From Peptoniphilus faecalis (GTDB taxonomy: Bacteria > Bacillota > Clostridia > Tissierellales > Peptoniphilaceae), in assembly GCF_012976305.1 (NCBI RefSeq), contig NZ_JABDSR010000008.1:62001-126000 (forward strand): a stretch of DNA of 64,000 bases. The letters run 5' to 3'. Position numbers and translations under genes: made by a program. The notes beneath the pieces were generated by a model, which saw nothing but the letters and a program-made list of their open reading frames with translations, made no database searches and was not told the origin of the DNA. This document shows positions 1 to 8,481 of this stretch, piece by piece. Positions within the stretch are counted from its first letter, which is position 1; every line of letters starts with the position of its first letter.

Positions 1-1
1 G

Positions 2-1696
2 AGAAAGAAAATAATTGAAGATTTTGAAAAACTTGGCTTCTACATTGGCAAGAAACATCATCACAATTCTGTTGGCCATTGCGAAAGATGTAAAACTGTA
101 ATAGAACCACTTATATCAAAGCAATGGTTTGTAAAAATGGCACCACTTGCAAAGCCGGCTCTTGAAGAATATAGAAAGGGCAATTTAAATATTATTCCTG
201 AAAGATTTGGAAAAATTTATGAAAATTGGCTAGAAAATATTCGCGACTGGAATATTTCAAGACAACTTTGGTGGGGACATAGACTTCCAGTTTGGTATTC
301 TGACACCGATGATGAAATTGTAATTTCTAGAGAAGATCCATCAAATACTAAGGGACATGAAAATAAAACCTACACGCAAGACCAAGACACATTGGACACT
401 TGGTTCTCCTCTGCACTATGGCCTTTCTCAACTATGGGTTGGCCAGAGAACACACCTGAATATAATTATTTTTATCCAACAAATGTACTTGTAACTGGTT
501 ACGACATAATTTTCTTCTGGGTAATTAGAATGGTATTCTCTGCACTTGAACAAACTGGCAAACTTCCATTTAAGGATGTACTTTTAAATGGACTTGTAAG
601 AGATGATCAAGGAAGAAAAATGTCAAAATCTCTTGGAAATGGAATTGATCCACTTGATATCATAAGAGATTATGGTGCAGATGCCTTAAGATTTACACTT
701 GTAACTGGAAATACTCCAGGTAATGACATGAGATTCTATACAAAGAGAGTTGAAGCAAATAGAAACTTTGCTAATAAATTATGGAATGCTACAAGATTTT
801 TGATGATGAATATGTCTGATGAAATTGATGATTCAAACTTTGATGTGGAAAAACTTCATTACGAAGACAAGTGGATAATTTCAAAATTACAAAAAGTCAT
901 AAAGCAAATTACTGATAAAATAGAGAGATACGATATTGGACTTGCTGCCGATGACATTTATGACTTTATTTGGTCTGACTTCTGCGACTGGTATATCGAA
1001 ATTGTAAAGCCAGTTTTATATTCTGACGATGTTGAAGAAAAAACAAACACAATAAAAGTTCTATTATATGTACTAGAGAATATTTTAAAACTTCTTCATC
1101 CATTTATGCCATACATTACAGAAGAAATTTGGCAAGCACTTCCTAATAGAAAGGATGCTTTAATTATTTCTAGCTGGCCAGAATACAATGAAAAACTTGT
1201 ATTTGAAGAGGAAGAAGCAGCAACAGAATACATTGAAAATGCAATTAGAGAAATTAGAAATGCAAGAAGTGAAATGAATATCGAAAATTCAAAGAAATCT
1301 AACACAATTGTCTACACAAAGGACGACGAAGTGAAGAAAATCTTTGAGGAAATGAAAGGAATTCTGCTAAATCTTGGCTATTCAAATTCTGTTGAAATAA
1401 CTGACGATGAAGGAAGAAAAAATTCAGAAAATATTGCCATTGTTTTAGATAAAGCAGAAATCCAACTTCCGCTAAAGGAACTTGTTGACTTTGAAAAAGA
1501 ATTAAAGAGACTTCAAAAGGATAAAAAAGAAGCAGAGGCTGAATTAAAAAGAGCAAAGGGCAAACTTTCAAATGAAGGATTTGTTTCAAAAGCTCCTGAA
1601 AAATTAATTGAGCAAGAAAAAGAAAAAGTTACAAAATACGAAGAAATTTTGAAAACAATAGAAGCACAAATCTCAAAGGTAGAAAAAAACCTATGA
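2..1696 (+). CDS. valS: Valine--tRNA ligase, C-terminal part (5' end outside window)
   Basis: Cytoplasmic class I aminoacyl-tRNA synthetase that charges tRNA-Val. The frame is open from base 2, so the gene begins upstream and about 565 residues are visible. The KMSKS signature appears as GRKMSKSLGNGIDP (encoded near 613-654), preceded by the typical TWFSSALWPFSTMGWP and GYDIIFFWVIRM stretches. It is followed by an anticodon-binding helical domain and a lysine/glutamate-rich C-terminal coiled coil, the usual tRNA-binding arm of ValRS. The HIGH motif and most of the editing domain lie outside the window. The TGA stop overlaps the folC ATG by four bases, indicating translational coupling. Confidence 0.98.
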   Translation, partial: RKKIIEDFEKLGFYIGKKHHHNSVGHCERCKTVIEPLISKQWFVKMAPLAKPALEEYRKGNLNIIPERFGKIYENWLENIRDWNISRQLWWGHRLPVWYSDTDDEIVISREDPSNTKGHENKTYTQDQDTLDTWFSSALWPFSTMGWPENTPEYNYFYPTNVLVTGYDIIFFWVIRMVFSALEQTGKLPFKDVLLNGLVRDDQGRKMSKSLGNGIDPLDIIRDYGADALRFTLVTGNTPGNDMRFYTKRVEANRNFANKLWNATRFLMMNMSDEIDDSNFDVEKLHYEDKWIISKLQKVIKQITDKIERYDIGLAADDIYDFIWSDFCDWYIEIVKPVLYSDDVEEKTNTIKVLLYVLENILKLLHPFMPYITEEIWQALPNRKDALIISSWPEYNEKLVFEEEEAATEYIENAIREIRNARSEMNIENSKKSNTIVYTKDDEVKKIFEEMKGILLNLGYSNSVEITDDEGRKNSENIAIVLDKAEIQLPLKELVDFEKELKRLQKDKKEAEAELKRAKGKLSNEGFVSKAPEKLIEQEKEKVTKYEEILKTIEAQISKVEKNL

Positions 1697-2988
1697 CATA
1701 TCTTGAAGTTGTAAAGAATATTGAGCATAGAATTGGCAAATTTAAGTCAAAGGGCAATGTTAGAATAAAAAAGTTTTTGGAAAAAAATGGGTCGCCTCAT
1801 AAAAATCTAAAAGTAATTCACGTTGCAGGTACAAATGGCAAGGGTTCAACAGTTAATTTTATAAAGGACGTTTTAAAAGAAGATTATAAAGTTGGTTCTT
1901 TTGTTTCGCCTCACTTGATAACCTATTGCGATAGAATAAAAATTGGCGACAAAGAAATTTTACAAGAAGATTTTGCAGAAATTGGCGAATTTATAATTGA
2001 TAAAGAAGCAGAAATAATTGATGAATATGGCGAACTAAACCTATTTGAATTCTTGACAATTATGGCGATAATTTATTTTGAAAGAGAAAAAGTTGATGTA
2101 GCAATCTTGGAAGTCGGCATGGGAGGTCGTGCCGACTCCACAAATATTTTCACAAGCCGTGAAAAATTAATTTCAATAATCACATCAATTTCCATGGACC
2201 ACATGGAATATTTAGGAAATACAATTGAAGAAATTGCAAGTGCAAAGGCAGGTATAATTACAGAAAAGGGACTTGTAGTAACTACAAATAGAGATGAGAG
2301 AGTCCTCAAAGTGATAGATAAGGAAGCAAAAGAAAAATCTGCAGAAATTTATTATACAAAGGACCTTGAAAGTGAGGTTGTAAAATCTAATTTAACAGGC
2401 ATTGACTTTAAATTAAAGTTAGATAATTGGGAAGAATTTTCCCTTACTCAGATTGGTGATTATCAAGTGGAAAATGCTATTGGAGCAATTTATTCGCTCT
2501 ATCTTTTAAATAAAAAAGGGATTTTAAAAATTGATCTTAAAAAGATAAAGGAAAGAATAAAAAATTCAACTTGGAAGGGAAGAATGGAAATTGTATCAAA
2601 GGACCCACTAATTATTTTAGATGGTGCTCACAACTTTGACGGCATAAAAAAACTAGTAGAGGCAATTGACAATTTTAAATTCAAAAAACTTTTTCTCATA
2701 ATGTCAATTTTATCCGACAAAGAGCATAAAAAAATGCTTGAGGAAATTTCAAGCTTTACAGATGAAGTTATTTTTGTAAATTTAGATTACAAGAGGGGAA
2801 CAAATCCAGAGGAACTAAAAAAAGAGGCATCTGATTATGGACTAAAAGCAGAAGTTATGAAAGTGGAGGATGCAATAAATTATTACAAAGAAAAATATGA
2901 AGAGGGCGATTTAATTTTAATCACAGGGTCTCTTTACTTTGTAAGCGAGGCAAGAGCAAAAATTTTAAATTATGAATATAGCATTTAG
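1693..2988 (+). CDS. folC: Bifunctional folylpolyglutamate synthase/dihydrofolate synthase
   Basis: ATP-dependent ligase of the Mur-ligase family that adds glutamate to folates (and to dihydropteroate if bifunctional). The P-loop HVAGTNGKGST lies near residues 43-53, the Mur-type central domain follows (LEVGMGGRADSTN, SISMDHMEYLG), and the C-terminal domain carries ILDGAHN. At 431 aa it is full length. It starts inside the valS stop (ATGA overlap), so it is co-transcribed with valS; valS-folC is a common Firmicutes pair. The last 12 codons and the DNA after the stop reappear in altered form at 4546-4682. Confidence 0.97.
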   Translation: MTYLEVVKNIEHRIGKFKSKGNVRIKKFLEKNGSPHKNLKVIHVAGTNGKGSTVNFIKDVLKEDYKVGSFVSPHLITYCDRIKIGDKEILQEDFAEIGEFIIDKEAEIIDEYGELNLFEFLTIMAIIYFEREKVDVAILEVGMGGRADSTNIFTSREKLISIITSISMDHMEYLGNTIEEIASAKAGIITEKGLVVTTNRDERVLKVIDKEAKEKSAEIYYTKDLESEVVKSNLTGIDFKLKLDNWEEFSLTQIGDYQVENAIGAIYSLYLLNKKGILKIDLKKIKERIKNSTWKGRMEIVSKDPLIILDGAHNFDGIKKLVEAIDNFKFKKLFLIMSILSDKEHKKMLEEISSFTDEVIFVNLDYKRGTNPEELKKEASDYGLKAEVMKVEDAINYYKEKYEEGDLILITGSLYFVSEARAKILNYEYSI

Positions 2989-3088
2989 AAAATTTGTAAG
3001 AACTTTGAAATAGATTTTTAAAAGTGATTTTATATAATGACTATGGTTATAATATGAAAAAGATTAGAATCATAGTCATTATTTTTTA
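2952..3088. repeat. Diverged direct repeat, copy 1 (folC end plus start of a C39-type gene)
   Basis: This stretch covers the last codons of folC, the intergenic bases and the beginning of a gene-like frame (ATG at 3054). It aligns without net gaps to 4546-4682, offset 1594 bp. By hand count about 19 of 137 positions differ, so identity is about 86%. Copy 2 leads into the intact C39-like gene at 4648, whereas copy 1 leads into a frame that stops after about 22 codons. Confidence 0.85.
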
Positions 3089-3122
3089 TTTCTTTTGCTA
3101 TCACGAATATATGTATATGTAA
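3054..3122 (+). pseudogene. Truncated copy of the 5' end of the C39-like peptidase gene
   Basis: The frame opens MKKIRIIVIIF and matches the N-terminal membrane anchor MKKIRTVIIIF of the intact gene at 4648, including the upstream TATAATGA-like leader. It ends at a TAA after about 22 codons and no peptidase domain follows. It is best read as a decayed partial duplicate. Confidence 0.6.
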
Positions 3123-3684
3123 AAACACATAAAACGAAAACATCAAGAAGATAATTAATAGTCCGGATATTATTAAGCTATTATATAAGATAGAAAAAAA
3201 GAGATAAGCAACACAAGACAATAAATATTTCCGAAAATCACTTTTAATAATAGCTTCCTTAGTAAAATTATTAATAAATATAAAAAAATAAAAACCTGTA
3301 AATTCAAGTAAAACAACTTGACTTACAGGTTTAATTTATCCTATATATTTCGTCCGGAAATCCCATGATTTAATTTTCTATTATTTTATAATCTATCACT
3401 TTTGAGATAATATTCAAGTTTATGTTGGAACTACTATAAGAGTTTGTGACGAATTTAATTATTATAAATTTAGGGGTTTGAGGATATTCAAAATAAGTAA
3501 AATGGATAAAAATAAGTGATATATTCGTGGTATTCTTATTCAATTTTTAGTAAATGCATATGCACTTACTGTGCTTGCTATAATAGTTATATAACAAAAT
3601 ATTTTCAAGTATTTGATTAAAATTGACAAGTTATTATATCTACGATATCATTTACATATAAAAAAACAAAGGAGGGTTTTTAAT
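3089..3684. other. Non-coding stretch between folC repeat and the next gene
   Basis: About 600 bases without a convincing gene. It holds a long hairpin at about 3292-3331 (AAACCTGTAA pairing with TTACAGGTTT, plus an inner TTCAAGT/ACTTGA pairing). On the minus strand this is followed by a T-rich tract, so it may be a minus-strand or bidirectional terminator. A possible TATAAT-like promoter lies around 3580-3595 upstream of the 3685 gene. The short open frame on the minus strand here has no ribosome binding site and runs across the duplicated segment. Confidence 0.5.
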
Positions 3685-4185
3685 ATGAAAAAAAATATAT
3701 TAATATTAATAGCCATTTGTTTTTTAGGTGTATTCATATATCTTTTAAATCAACCAAAAAAAATAAATGAAGTTAATGTGAGGGCAGTTTATACATATAT
3801 TAATGATGATGGCGACTCTGCGTCAAGTGTTGGAATTATAGGGGGTAGTGATGGAGATGATAATACATCAGTACCGTTAGACATAGCAGAAGGAAGGATA
3901 GTTCTTTTCAGTGATGGGACTGCTAAAATAAACTACAGTATAGTACTTGGAGAATCAAAAGTATTTACTTCGAGAGGATTATTAAAGTTTTATGATGATA
4001 GTTCTAATATAGTAGATGAAATACAATTAAATACAAGTAGTGACCAAAAAGAAAACGCTCATAAACTTGAAAAACGAATAAAAATTAATCAAGAAGCACA
4101 AACTGTAGAATTAAGTGTAGAAGTTATAGATGAAAATACAAATTATGTGTTAGAAAGTTTAGGCGGAGCACAGAAATTAAAATAA
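3685..4185 (+). CDS. Small membrane-anchored secreted protein, unknown function
   Basis: The start at 3685 is chosen because of the strong AAAGGAGGG ribosome binding site 10 bases upstream; an in-frame ATG at 3613 has none. The 166-aa product begins with a short basic stretch and one hydrophobic segment (residues about 4-20). An extracytoplasmic domain follows with an acidic glycine-rich loop (GGSDGDDNTS) and alternating beta-like sequence. The cysteine inside the hydrophobic segment does not sit in a lipobox, so a signal anchor is more likely than a lipoprotein. I do not recognise the family. The gene stands alone between two halves of a duplicated segment and is followed by a clear terminator. 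Confidence 0.7.
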   Translation: MKKNILILIAICFLGVFIYLLNQPKKINEVNVRAVYTYINDDGDSASSVGIIGGSDGDDNTSVPLDIAEGRIVLFSDGTAKINYSIVLGESKVFTSRGLLKFYDDSSNIVDEIQLNTSSDQKENAHKLEKRIKINQEAQTVELSVEVIDENTNYVLESLGGAQKLK

Positions 4186-4189
4186 AAAG

Positions 4190-4219
4190 TAGGGAGAATT
4201 TAAATTCTCCCTATTTTTT
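4190..4219 (+). terminator. Rho-independent terminator
   Basis: TAGGGAGAATT pairs with AATTCTCCCTA (4190-4200 with 4203-4213), followed by a run of six T. It lies directly after the stop of the 3685 gene. Confidence 0.85.
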
Positions 4220-4647
4220 ATAGAATGAATGACTTAGGAAATAAGTTTTTTATGTGCTATAAGATTTATAATAATCTAAAAACATGAAAAATACACTAAA
4301 GTAAATAATATTTCATAGCATCTTGTATAAAAACAGCTATTATTGTGAGGCTAAATTTTCTTTTTAAATTCAGAGATTTCCATATAAAAATTTTAATAGT
4401 GAACATAGACATTTATTGAAACTTCTTGTGTCGAATTTAAATTTACAATCTATAATGAAGATAGACATTATAATTATTACATAGGTAAAGAAACAAGAAT
4501 TTTTGATGATATCATGTAAAATAAAGATAGTAGTGGATTTAAAATAAGAGCAAAAATTTTAAATTACGATTACAATATTTAGTAAATTTGTAAGAACTTT
4601 ATAATAAAGTTGTAAAAATGATTTTATATAATGATTATGGTGATGAT
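4220..4647. other. Non-coding stretch ending in repeat copy 2
   Basis: About 430 bases with no supported gene. Positions 4546-4582 still read like the last codons of folC (RAKILNY then a stop). The rest shows short broken frames, compatible with decayed coding sequence. A promoter-like TATAAT lies at about 4625-4632 just before the C39-like gene. Confidence 0.5.
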
Positions 4648-4682
4648 ATGAAAAAGATTAGAACTGTAATCATTATTTTTTT
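4546..4682. repeat. Diverged direct repeat, copy 2
   Basis: Second copy of 2952-3088 at constant offset 1594 bp. It includes a remnant of the folC C-terminus, the intergenic leader and the first 12 codons of the C39-like gene. Confidence 0.85.
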
Positions 4683-5451
4683 AATAATTTTTCTTGCAAG
4701 GGGAATTTATTTAAAAGAAAATAATTCAAATGAAGTGAATCTAAAGAGCGATGAAAATTTTGAAAGGTATGATGACCTTTCTAGCAGTATTAAAGTAATA
4801 AAAGATAGGGCAAAAGACAATAAAGATTATGCGTATATCTATGAAAATATAAATAAATTGCCAGACGATTTAGTCAAACTTGCAGCAAAAAGAGAAGAAG
4901 CACTGGGTTTTATTCTTGGATATTTAAAGGACGACAAAAGTCTTGCAAAGAAAAGTGAAGAATTTGGCGTCAATAATCCTGTAAAGTTTTATCTTCAATA
5001 TGATAAGCGTTGGGGCTATTCTAAATATGCAGGAGGATTAATCGCTACAAGAGGATGTATGCCAACTACTTTATCAATGGCTTTAAGTGGATGTGGAATA
5101 GATAAAAGTCCAAAAGAAATTGCAAAGTATGCGGAGAAAAATGGATATGTGGATGATGGAATGAGCTCGTGGAATCTTGTTTGTGATTACCTCAATGCTC
5201 AAGGTGTAAATGTACATGGAATTATGAAAAGTGAAATAACAAAGGAACTTGGGAAGGGGAATTATGTAATTTTATCTCTAGGTCCCGGATATTTTACAGA
5301 TAAGGGACATATACTCTTGGCATGTGGCTTAGATGATAGAGGTAGACTCATTTTAAATGATCCAAATTCAGTTTATAATTCAATAAATAGATGGAATTAT
5401 GAGAAAATAAAAAAACAAATAAAGGGAGCATGGGCTATTAGCAAAGAATAA
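4648..5451 (+). CDS. C39-like cysteine peptidase domain protein, membrane anchored
   Basis: The 267-aa product has an N-terminal signal anchor (residues about 4-20), a charged helical linker, and a C-terminal Peptidase_C39_2-type papain fold. The likely catalytic Cys is in RGCMPTTLSMAL, the His in KGHILLACGL, and a following Asn/Asp in LNDPN. Such proteins are usually surface or cell-envelope cysteine proteases; the substrate here is unknown. The start at 4648 follows a GGTGATG-like site, while an in-frame ATG at 4618 has none. Its beginning is duplicated at 3054. Confidence 0.8.
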   Translation: MKKIRTVIIIFLIIFLARGIYLKENNSNEVNLKSDENFERYDDLSSSIKVIKDRAKDNKDYAYIYENINKLPDDLVKLAAKREEALGFILGYLKDDKSLAKKSEEFGVNNPVKFYLQYDKRWGYSKYAGGLIATRGCMPTTLSMALSGCGIDKSPKEIAKYAEKNGYVDDGMSSWNLVCDYLNAQGVNVHGIMKSEITKELGKGNYVILSLGPGYFTDKGHILLACGLDDRGRLILNDPNSVYNSINRWNYEKIKKQIKGAWAISKE

Positions 5452-5603
5452 ATTAAAGGGAGTATGACTTTATTATTTTAATCGAGAATATAGTAGCAAC
5501 TTTAAATTTTATGTCTATAATTTTTGAGACTTAGTTTTTATAATATAGCTTTATTGAAGGAAATTAACATTACACATTTAAAAATTTAATAAAAATAGTA
5601 TAT

Positions 5604-5641
5604 AAAAAGCCATGAATTTTCTTTGAATCCATGGCTTTTTG
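5604..5641. terminator. Bidirectional terminator between convergent genes
   Basis: AAAAAGCCATG (5604-5614) pairs with CATGGCTTTTT (5630-5640). The A-tract and T-tract on the two sides let it serve both the C39-like gene (plus) and the glycosyltransferase cluster (minus). Confidence 0.85.
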
Positions 5642-5683
5642 CAAAATATTAAAAATTACACAATGTGGACAATGTCGGATTTT

Positions 5684-6451
5684 TTATTTATTAAATCGCA
5701 ATTTAAGCGCCGTAATTAAACTCGTCTTTGTCGTATTTTTTATATTCATCGAACTTTCACCTTTTTTCTTGTCATATCGCAATACAAACGGAATTTCGCC
5801 GATTTTCGCGCCGATTTTATATAATTTGTAAATGAGCTCCATCATACATGCAAATGAGGTATTTTCGATTATGTCGCCTTTATATGTATCGTCTGCAGAT
5901 TTTAAAATTTCGTATTTATATGCTCTGTATCCGCACGTATAATCTCTTATGTCTTTTATATTTAAAACGATCATATAATAAATCTTTGCACAAAATGTCA
6001 TAAAAAGTCTGAATTTCGGAACGCCATACGTCTTTGAACCTTGTTGATATCTTGATGCTATTGCAATGTCAAAGCCTTCGTTTAATTTTTCAATCAAATT
6101 TTTCATATACTTGGGGTCGTGTGAGTTGTCGGCATCCATAATTATCAAAATGTCGCCCGGCTCATAATTTTTTAAAAAATAATTTATAAGCGTGTTCATT
6201 CCGCCGCCGAGATTTTTGTTTTTATCGTGAAAAATAGGAATGACGTTTCCGTATTCGGCTTTCTTTTTTATCATCAAATTTTTCGTTTCGTCGGTTGAGC
6301 AGTCGTCGAGCGGTACGATTTCTAATGAAAATCCATAATCTTCCGCCAAAATTTTTGCCTCTTTATTTGCACAGTTTATCAACAATCCTATGTTTTTTTC
6401 TTCATTGTATGCGGGCAATCCCAACATTATTTTTTGCATAATCTTCCTCAT
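5684..6451 (-). CDS. Glycosyltransferase family 2 (dolichyl/polyprenyl-phosphate sugar synthase-like)
   Basis: A GT-A fold enzyme that probably transfers a sugar from a nucleotide donor to a lipid phosphate carrier at the inner membrane face. The N-terminus GLPAYNEEKNIG, DDCSTDET, MDADNSHDP (DXD-type metal site) and DYTCGYRAYK match DPM1-like GT2 enzymes. There is no C-terminal membrane domain (255 aa). The ATG overlaps the upstream GtrA stop by four bases; a second in-frame ATG follows 12 bases downstream. With the GtrA-like and GT-C genes it forms a flippase/transferase set. Third-position C/G and CpG are clearly richer than in flanking genes. Confidence 0.9.
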   Translation of the reverse strand: MRKIMQKIMLGLPAYNEEKNIGLLINCANKEAKILAEDYGFSLEIVPLDDCSTDETKNLMIKKKAEYGNVIPIFHDKNKNLGGGMNTLINYFLKNYEPGDILIIMDADNSHDPKYMKNLIEKLNEGFDIAIASRYQQGSKTYGVPKFRLFMTFCAKIYYMIVLNIKDIRDYTCGYRAYKYEILKSADDTYKGDIIENTSFACMMELIYKLYKIGAKIGEIPFVLRYDKKKGESSMNIKNTTKTSLITALKLRFNK

Positions 6452-6858
6452 TCAAATTTTTTATACAAATTTAGTCTCAAGACATATGTGATAAAAAATG
6501 TCGACACTATCGATAAAGTTTTTGCTATATAAAAACTCAATTTTTCCGAAAATCGCAGCAAAAATGCGTTATATGCATATTTTATGACGATATTTGCAAT
6601 TAAAAGTCCGAATAAAAATGTGCTAACGTGGATTAGAAAATTTTCTTTTGAATATGCGTTTTTAAATGCAAATTTCAGCGTCAGAATATATTGAAAAATC
6701 GACCCCGTAACCACTCCCAATGTGTTTGAGATTACTATGTTAAGTCCAATTTTCAATGCAATTCTTCCGACTGCGATATCCAAAATCGTTATAAAAATCG
6801 TAATCAATCCATATTTTATCAAGCGCTCGTATTTTTTTAACAATTTTTTTATCATCAT
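6448..6858 (-). CDS. GtrA-family membrane protein
   Basis: A 136-aa protein with four predicted membrane helices, matching the GtrA/DPMS-C family. Members are proposed to move lipid-linked sugars across the membrane or to help assemble surface polysaccharide. The N-terminal RLIKYGLITIFITILDIAVG and the C-terminal FFITYVLRLNLYKKF are typical. It overlaps its neighbours on both sides by four bases, so all three genes are translated as one operon. Confidence 0.88.
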   Translation of the reverse strand: MMIKKLLKKYERLIKYGLITIFITILDIAVGRIALKIGLNIVISNTLGVVTGSIFQYILTLKFAFKNAYSKENFLIHVSTFLFGLLIANIVIKYAYNAFLLRFSEKLSFYIAKTLSIVSTFFITYVLRLNLYKKFE

Positions 6859-8294
6859 TCTATCCTATAAATAAACAAATTTTCATCTTCATAGATTATT
6901 CTACCATAATTGTCCAAGATTTTTGAAAATTCTTCAGTGCTACCCCACGGTTTTAAAAGGACGAAATTTTTTATGCCTTCGTCAATCCAATATTCTATCT
7001 CCAATGTCTTGTCTTTTGGCACATTGTCAAAATGATTTAAACCAATCCTTGCGCCTTCCGTTTTTAAGGCGTCGATATAGACGGGACTTGCATAATTTAT
7101 GCCAAACGGAACATCTGCATCTTTGTGCATCCTGATTGTATTTATATTGTGGTCTAAATGTTCGTCGACTTTCATATATTTTTCTTTCGTCATAAATGCT
7201 TCAATTATCAAAAATGCGATTGCGATCGACATCAGAATGTATTTTCCTTTTCGCCTTTTAAAAATCTCGTTGTATATTATACCCGAAAGCATCGCCGTAA
7301 CGGGTACAAAAAAAATATAATAATATTCAAATTTTATGATTGCGCAAATTGTTAAAACTTCCAACGCCATTGAAATAATCCACGGCAGAAGATTTCGATA
7401 TTTTTTCTCCGCCAAGACGAATAAAAATCCGAAAATTGCAAGTATTACGACGATGATGCCGAAAAATTCCATAAAAATGTTAAAGTGAAGTTTCAGTGTT
7501 TGAATATTAAATATATCGCCAAGCTTTGCAGAAAATATGTGTTTGTTCGCAATGCCCGAAACGAATTGCTGATTTGAAACGGATTTTACTTTCGTATATC
7601 CGAAATAGCAAATCGCCGGCAACAAAGCGATAATTCCGTATAAATAAAATTCTACACTCTTTATCGCTTTTAATTTTTTTTCTTTTAAATAATAAAATAT
7701 GACCGCCAATCCGAAAAACGCCGTCGGAATTTTTTCAAGTATCGCAAATGCCATAAAAATTGCGGAAATATATGCGTAAGATTTCTTTTTTGTTTTAAAG
7801 CGCATAAAAATAAAATACACGCCGCCCAGATAAAAAAACAACGCCGCCGATTCTGGCATAATCGCCCGTGATAAAAACAGTGAAAGCGGTGTCAGCATAT
7901 AAACCGCCATCGAAAAAATCGCAAACGTACTCTTCATATAAAGGCTCGCCGTCAAATACATAAATATCGCCGAACCCAGAAAAAATAATACTGAAATCAG
8001 CCTGAGTGAAAATATTATATCGAATTTGAAAATGTTTGAAATTAAAACACCGAGAGCTGGCAAAATTTGCAGTTCGAGTTGAACTATGTTTTTTTCTGCG
8101 CCGTCATAAAAAAATTTGGGCTTCGAAAGATTTATGCCTTCTTCTTTATAAATTTCGGCGATTGAATATGTATCGGACTGTCGCCACGACAACAGCACTT
8201 CCCAAGGTGCATTGTTAAGTGTATCAAATAGCAATAAAACAAAGCACAGAAAAATAATTGAAATTAAAATTGTATTTTTAAAGGACTTTTTCAA
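6855..8294 (-). CDS. GT-C type membrane glycosyltransferase (ArnT/PMT-like)
   Basis: A 479-aa polytopic protein with about ten hydrophobic segments. An early extracytoplasmic loop contains WRQSDTYSIAE, the acidic-residue region characteristic of GT-C transferases that take a sugar from a polyprenyl carrier. A soluble C-terminal domain follows. The start is TTG at 8294 with a perfect AAGGAGG upstream. It is first of the three-gene operon: GT2 would load the sugar, GtrA would help it cross, and this enzyme would attach it outside. ATC, GGC, GCG and CGN codons are common here but scarce in neighbours, suggesting transfer. Confidence 0.85.
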   Translation of the reverse strand: MKKSFKNTILISIIFLCFVLLLFDTLNNAPWEVLLSWRQSDTYSIAEIYKEEGINLSKPKFFYDGAEKNIVQLELQILPALGVLISNIFKFDIIFSLRLISVLFFLGSAIFMYLTASLYMKSTFAIFSMAVYMLTPLSLFLSRAIMPESAALFFYLGGVYFIFMRFKTKKKSYAYISAIFMAFAILEKIPTAFFGLAVIFYYLKEKKLKAIKSVEFYLYGIIALLPAICYFGYTKVKSVSNQQFVSGIANKHIFSAKLGDIFNIQTLKLHFNIFMEFFGIIVVILAIFGFLFVLAEKKYRNLLPWIISMALEVLTICAIIKFEYYYIFFVPVTAMLSGIIYNEIFKRRKGKYILMSIAIAFLIIEAFMTKEKYMKVDEHLDHNINTIRMHKDADVPFGINYASPVYIDALKTEGARIGLNHFDNVPKDKTLEIEYWIDEGIKNFVLLKPWGSTEEFSKILDNYGRIIYEDENLFIYRIE

Positions 8295-8481
8295 AATAAT
8301 CCTCCTTAATAATTCATAATTAAAAAAACAGTAGTATGAAAAGTTTTGTGTATCAGCTCTCCTGATTGGGTTGAACTGATATTTTTCTCATTAAAAATAT
8401 CTCTTTGTGGATATCTATATCTTAATATTGTCATAAGCAAACTAAAAAGTCAAGATTTTCTTCTTAAAATTACCTTTTTTG

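Noticed and set aside
1096-1728. Several minus-strand reading frames inside valS
   Set aside because: They are mirror frames of a strongly conserved synthetase gene, with no start signals or recognisable products.
3030-3221. Minus-strand 63-aa hydrophobic reading frame
   Set aside because: No ribosome binding site; it runs antisense through the duplicated segment and has low-complexity AT-driven composition.
3685-3753. Lipoprotein signal peptide
   Set aside because: The Cys within the hydrophobic segment is not preceded by a small residue at -1 and lies mid-helix, so no lipobox is present.
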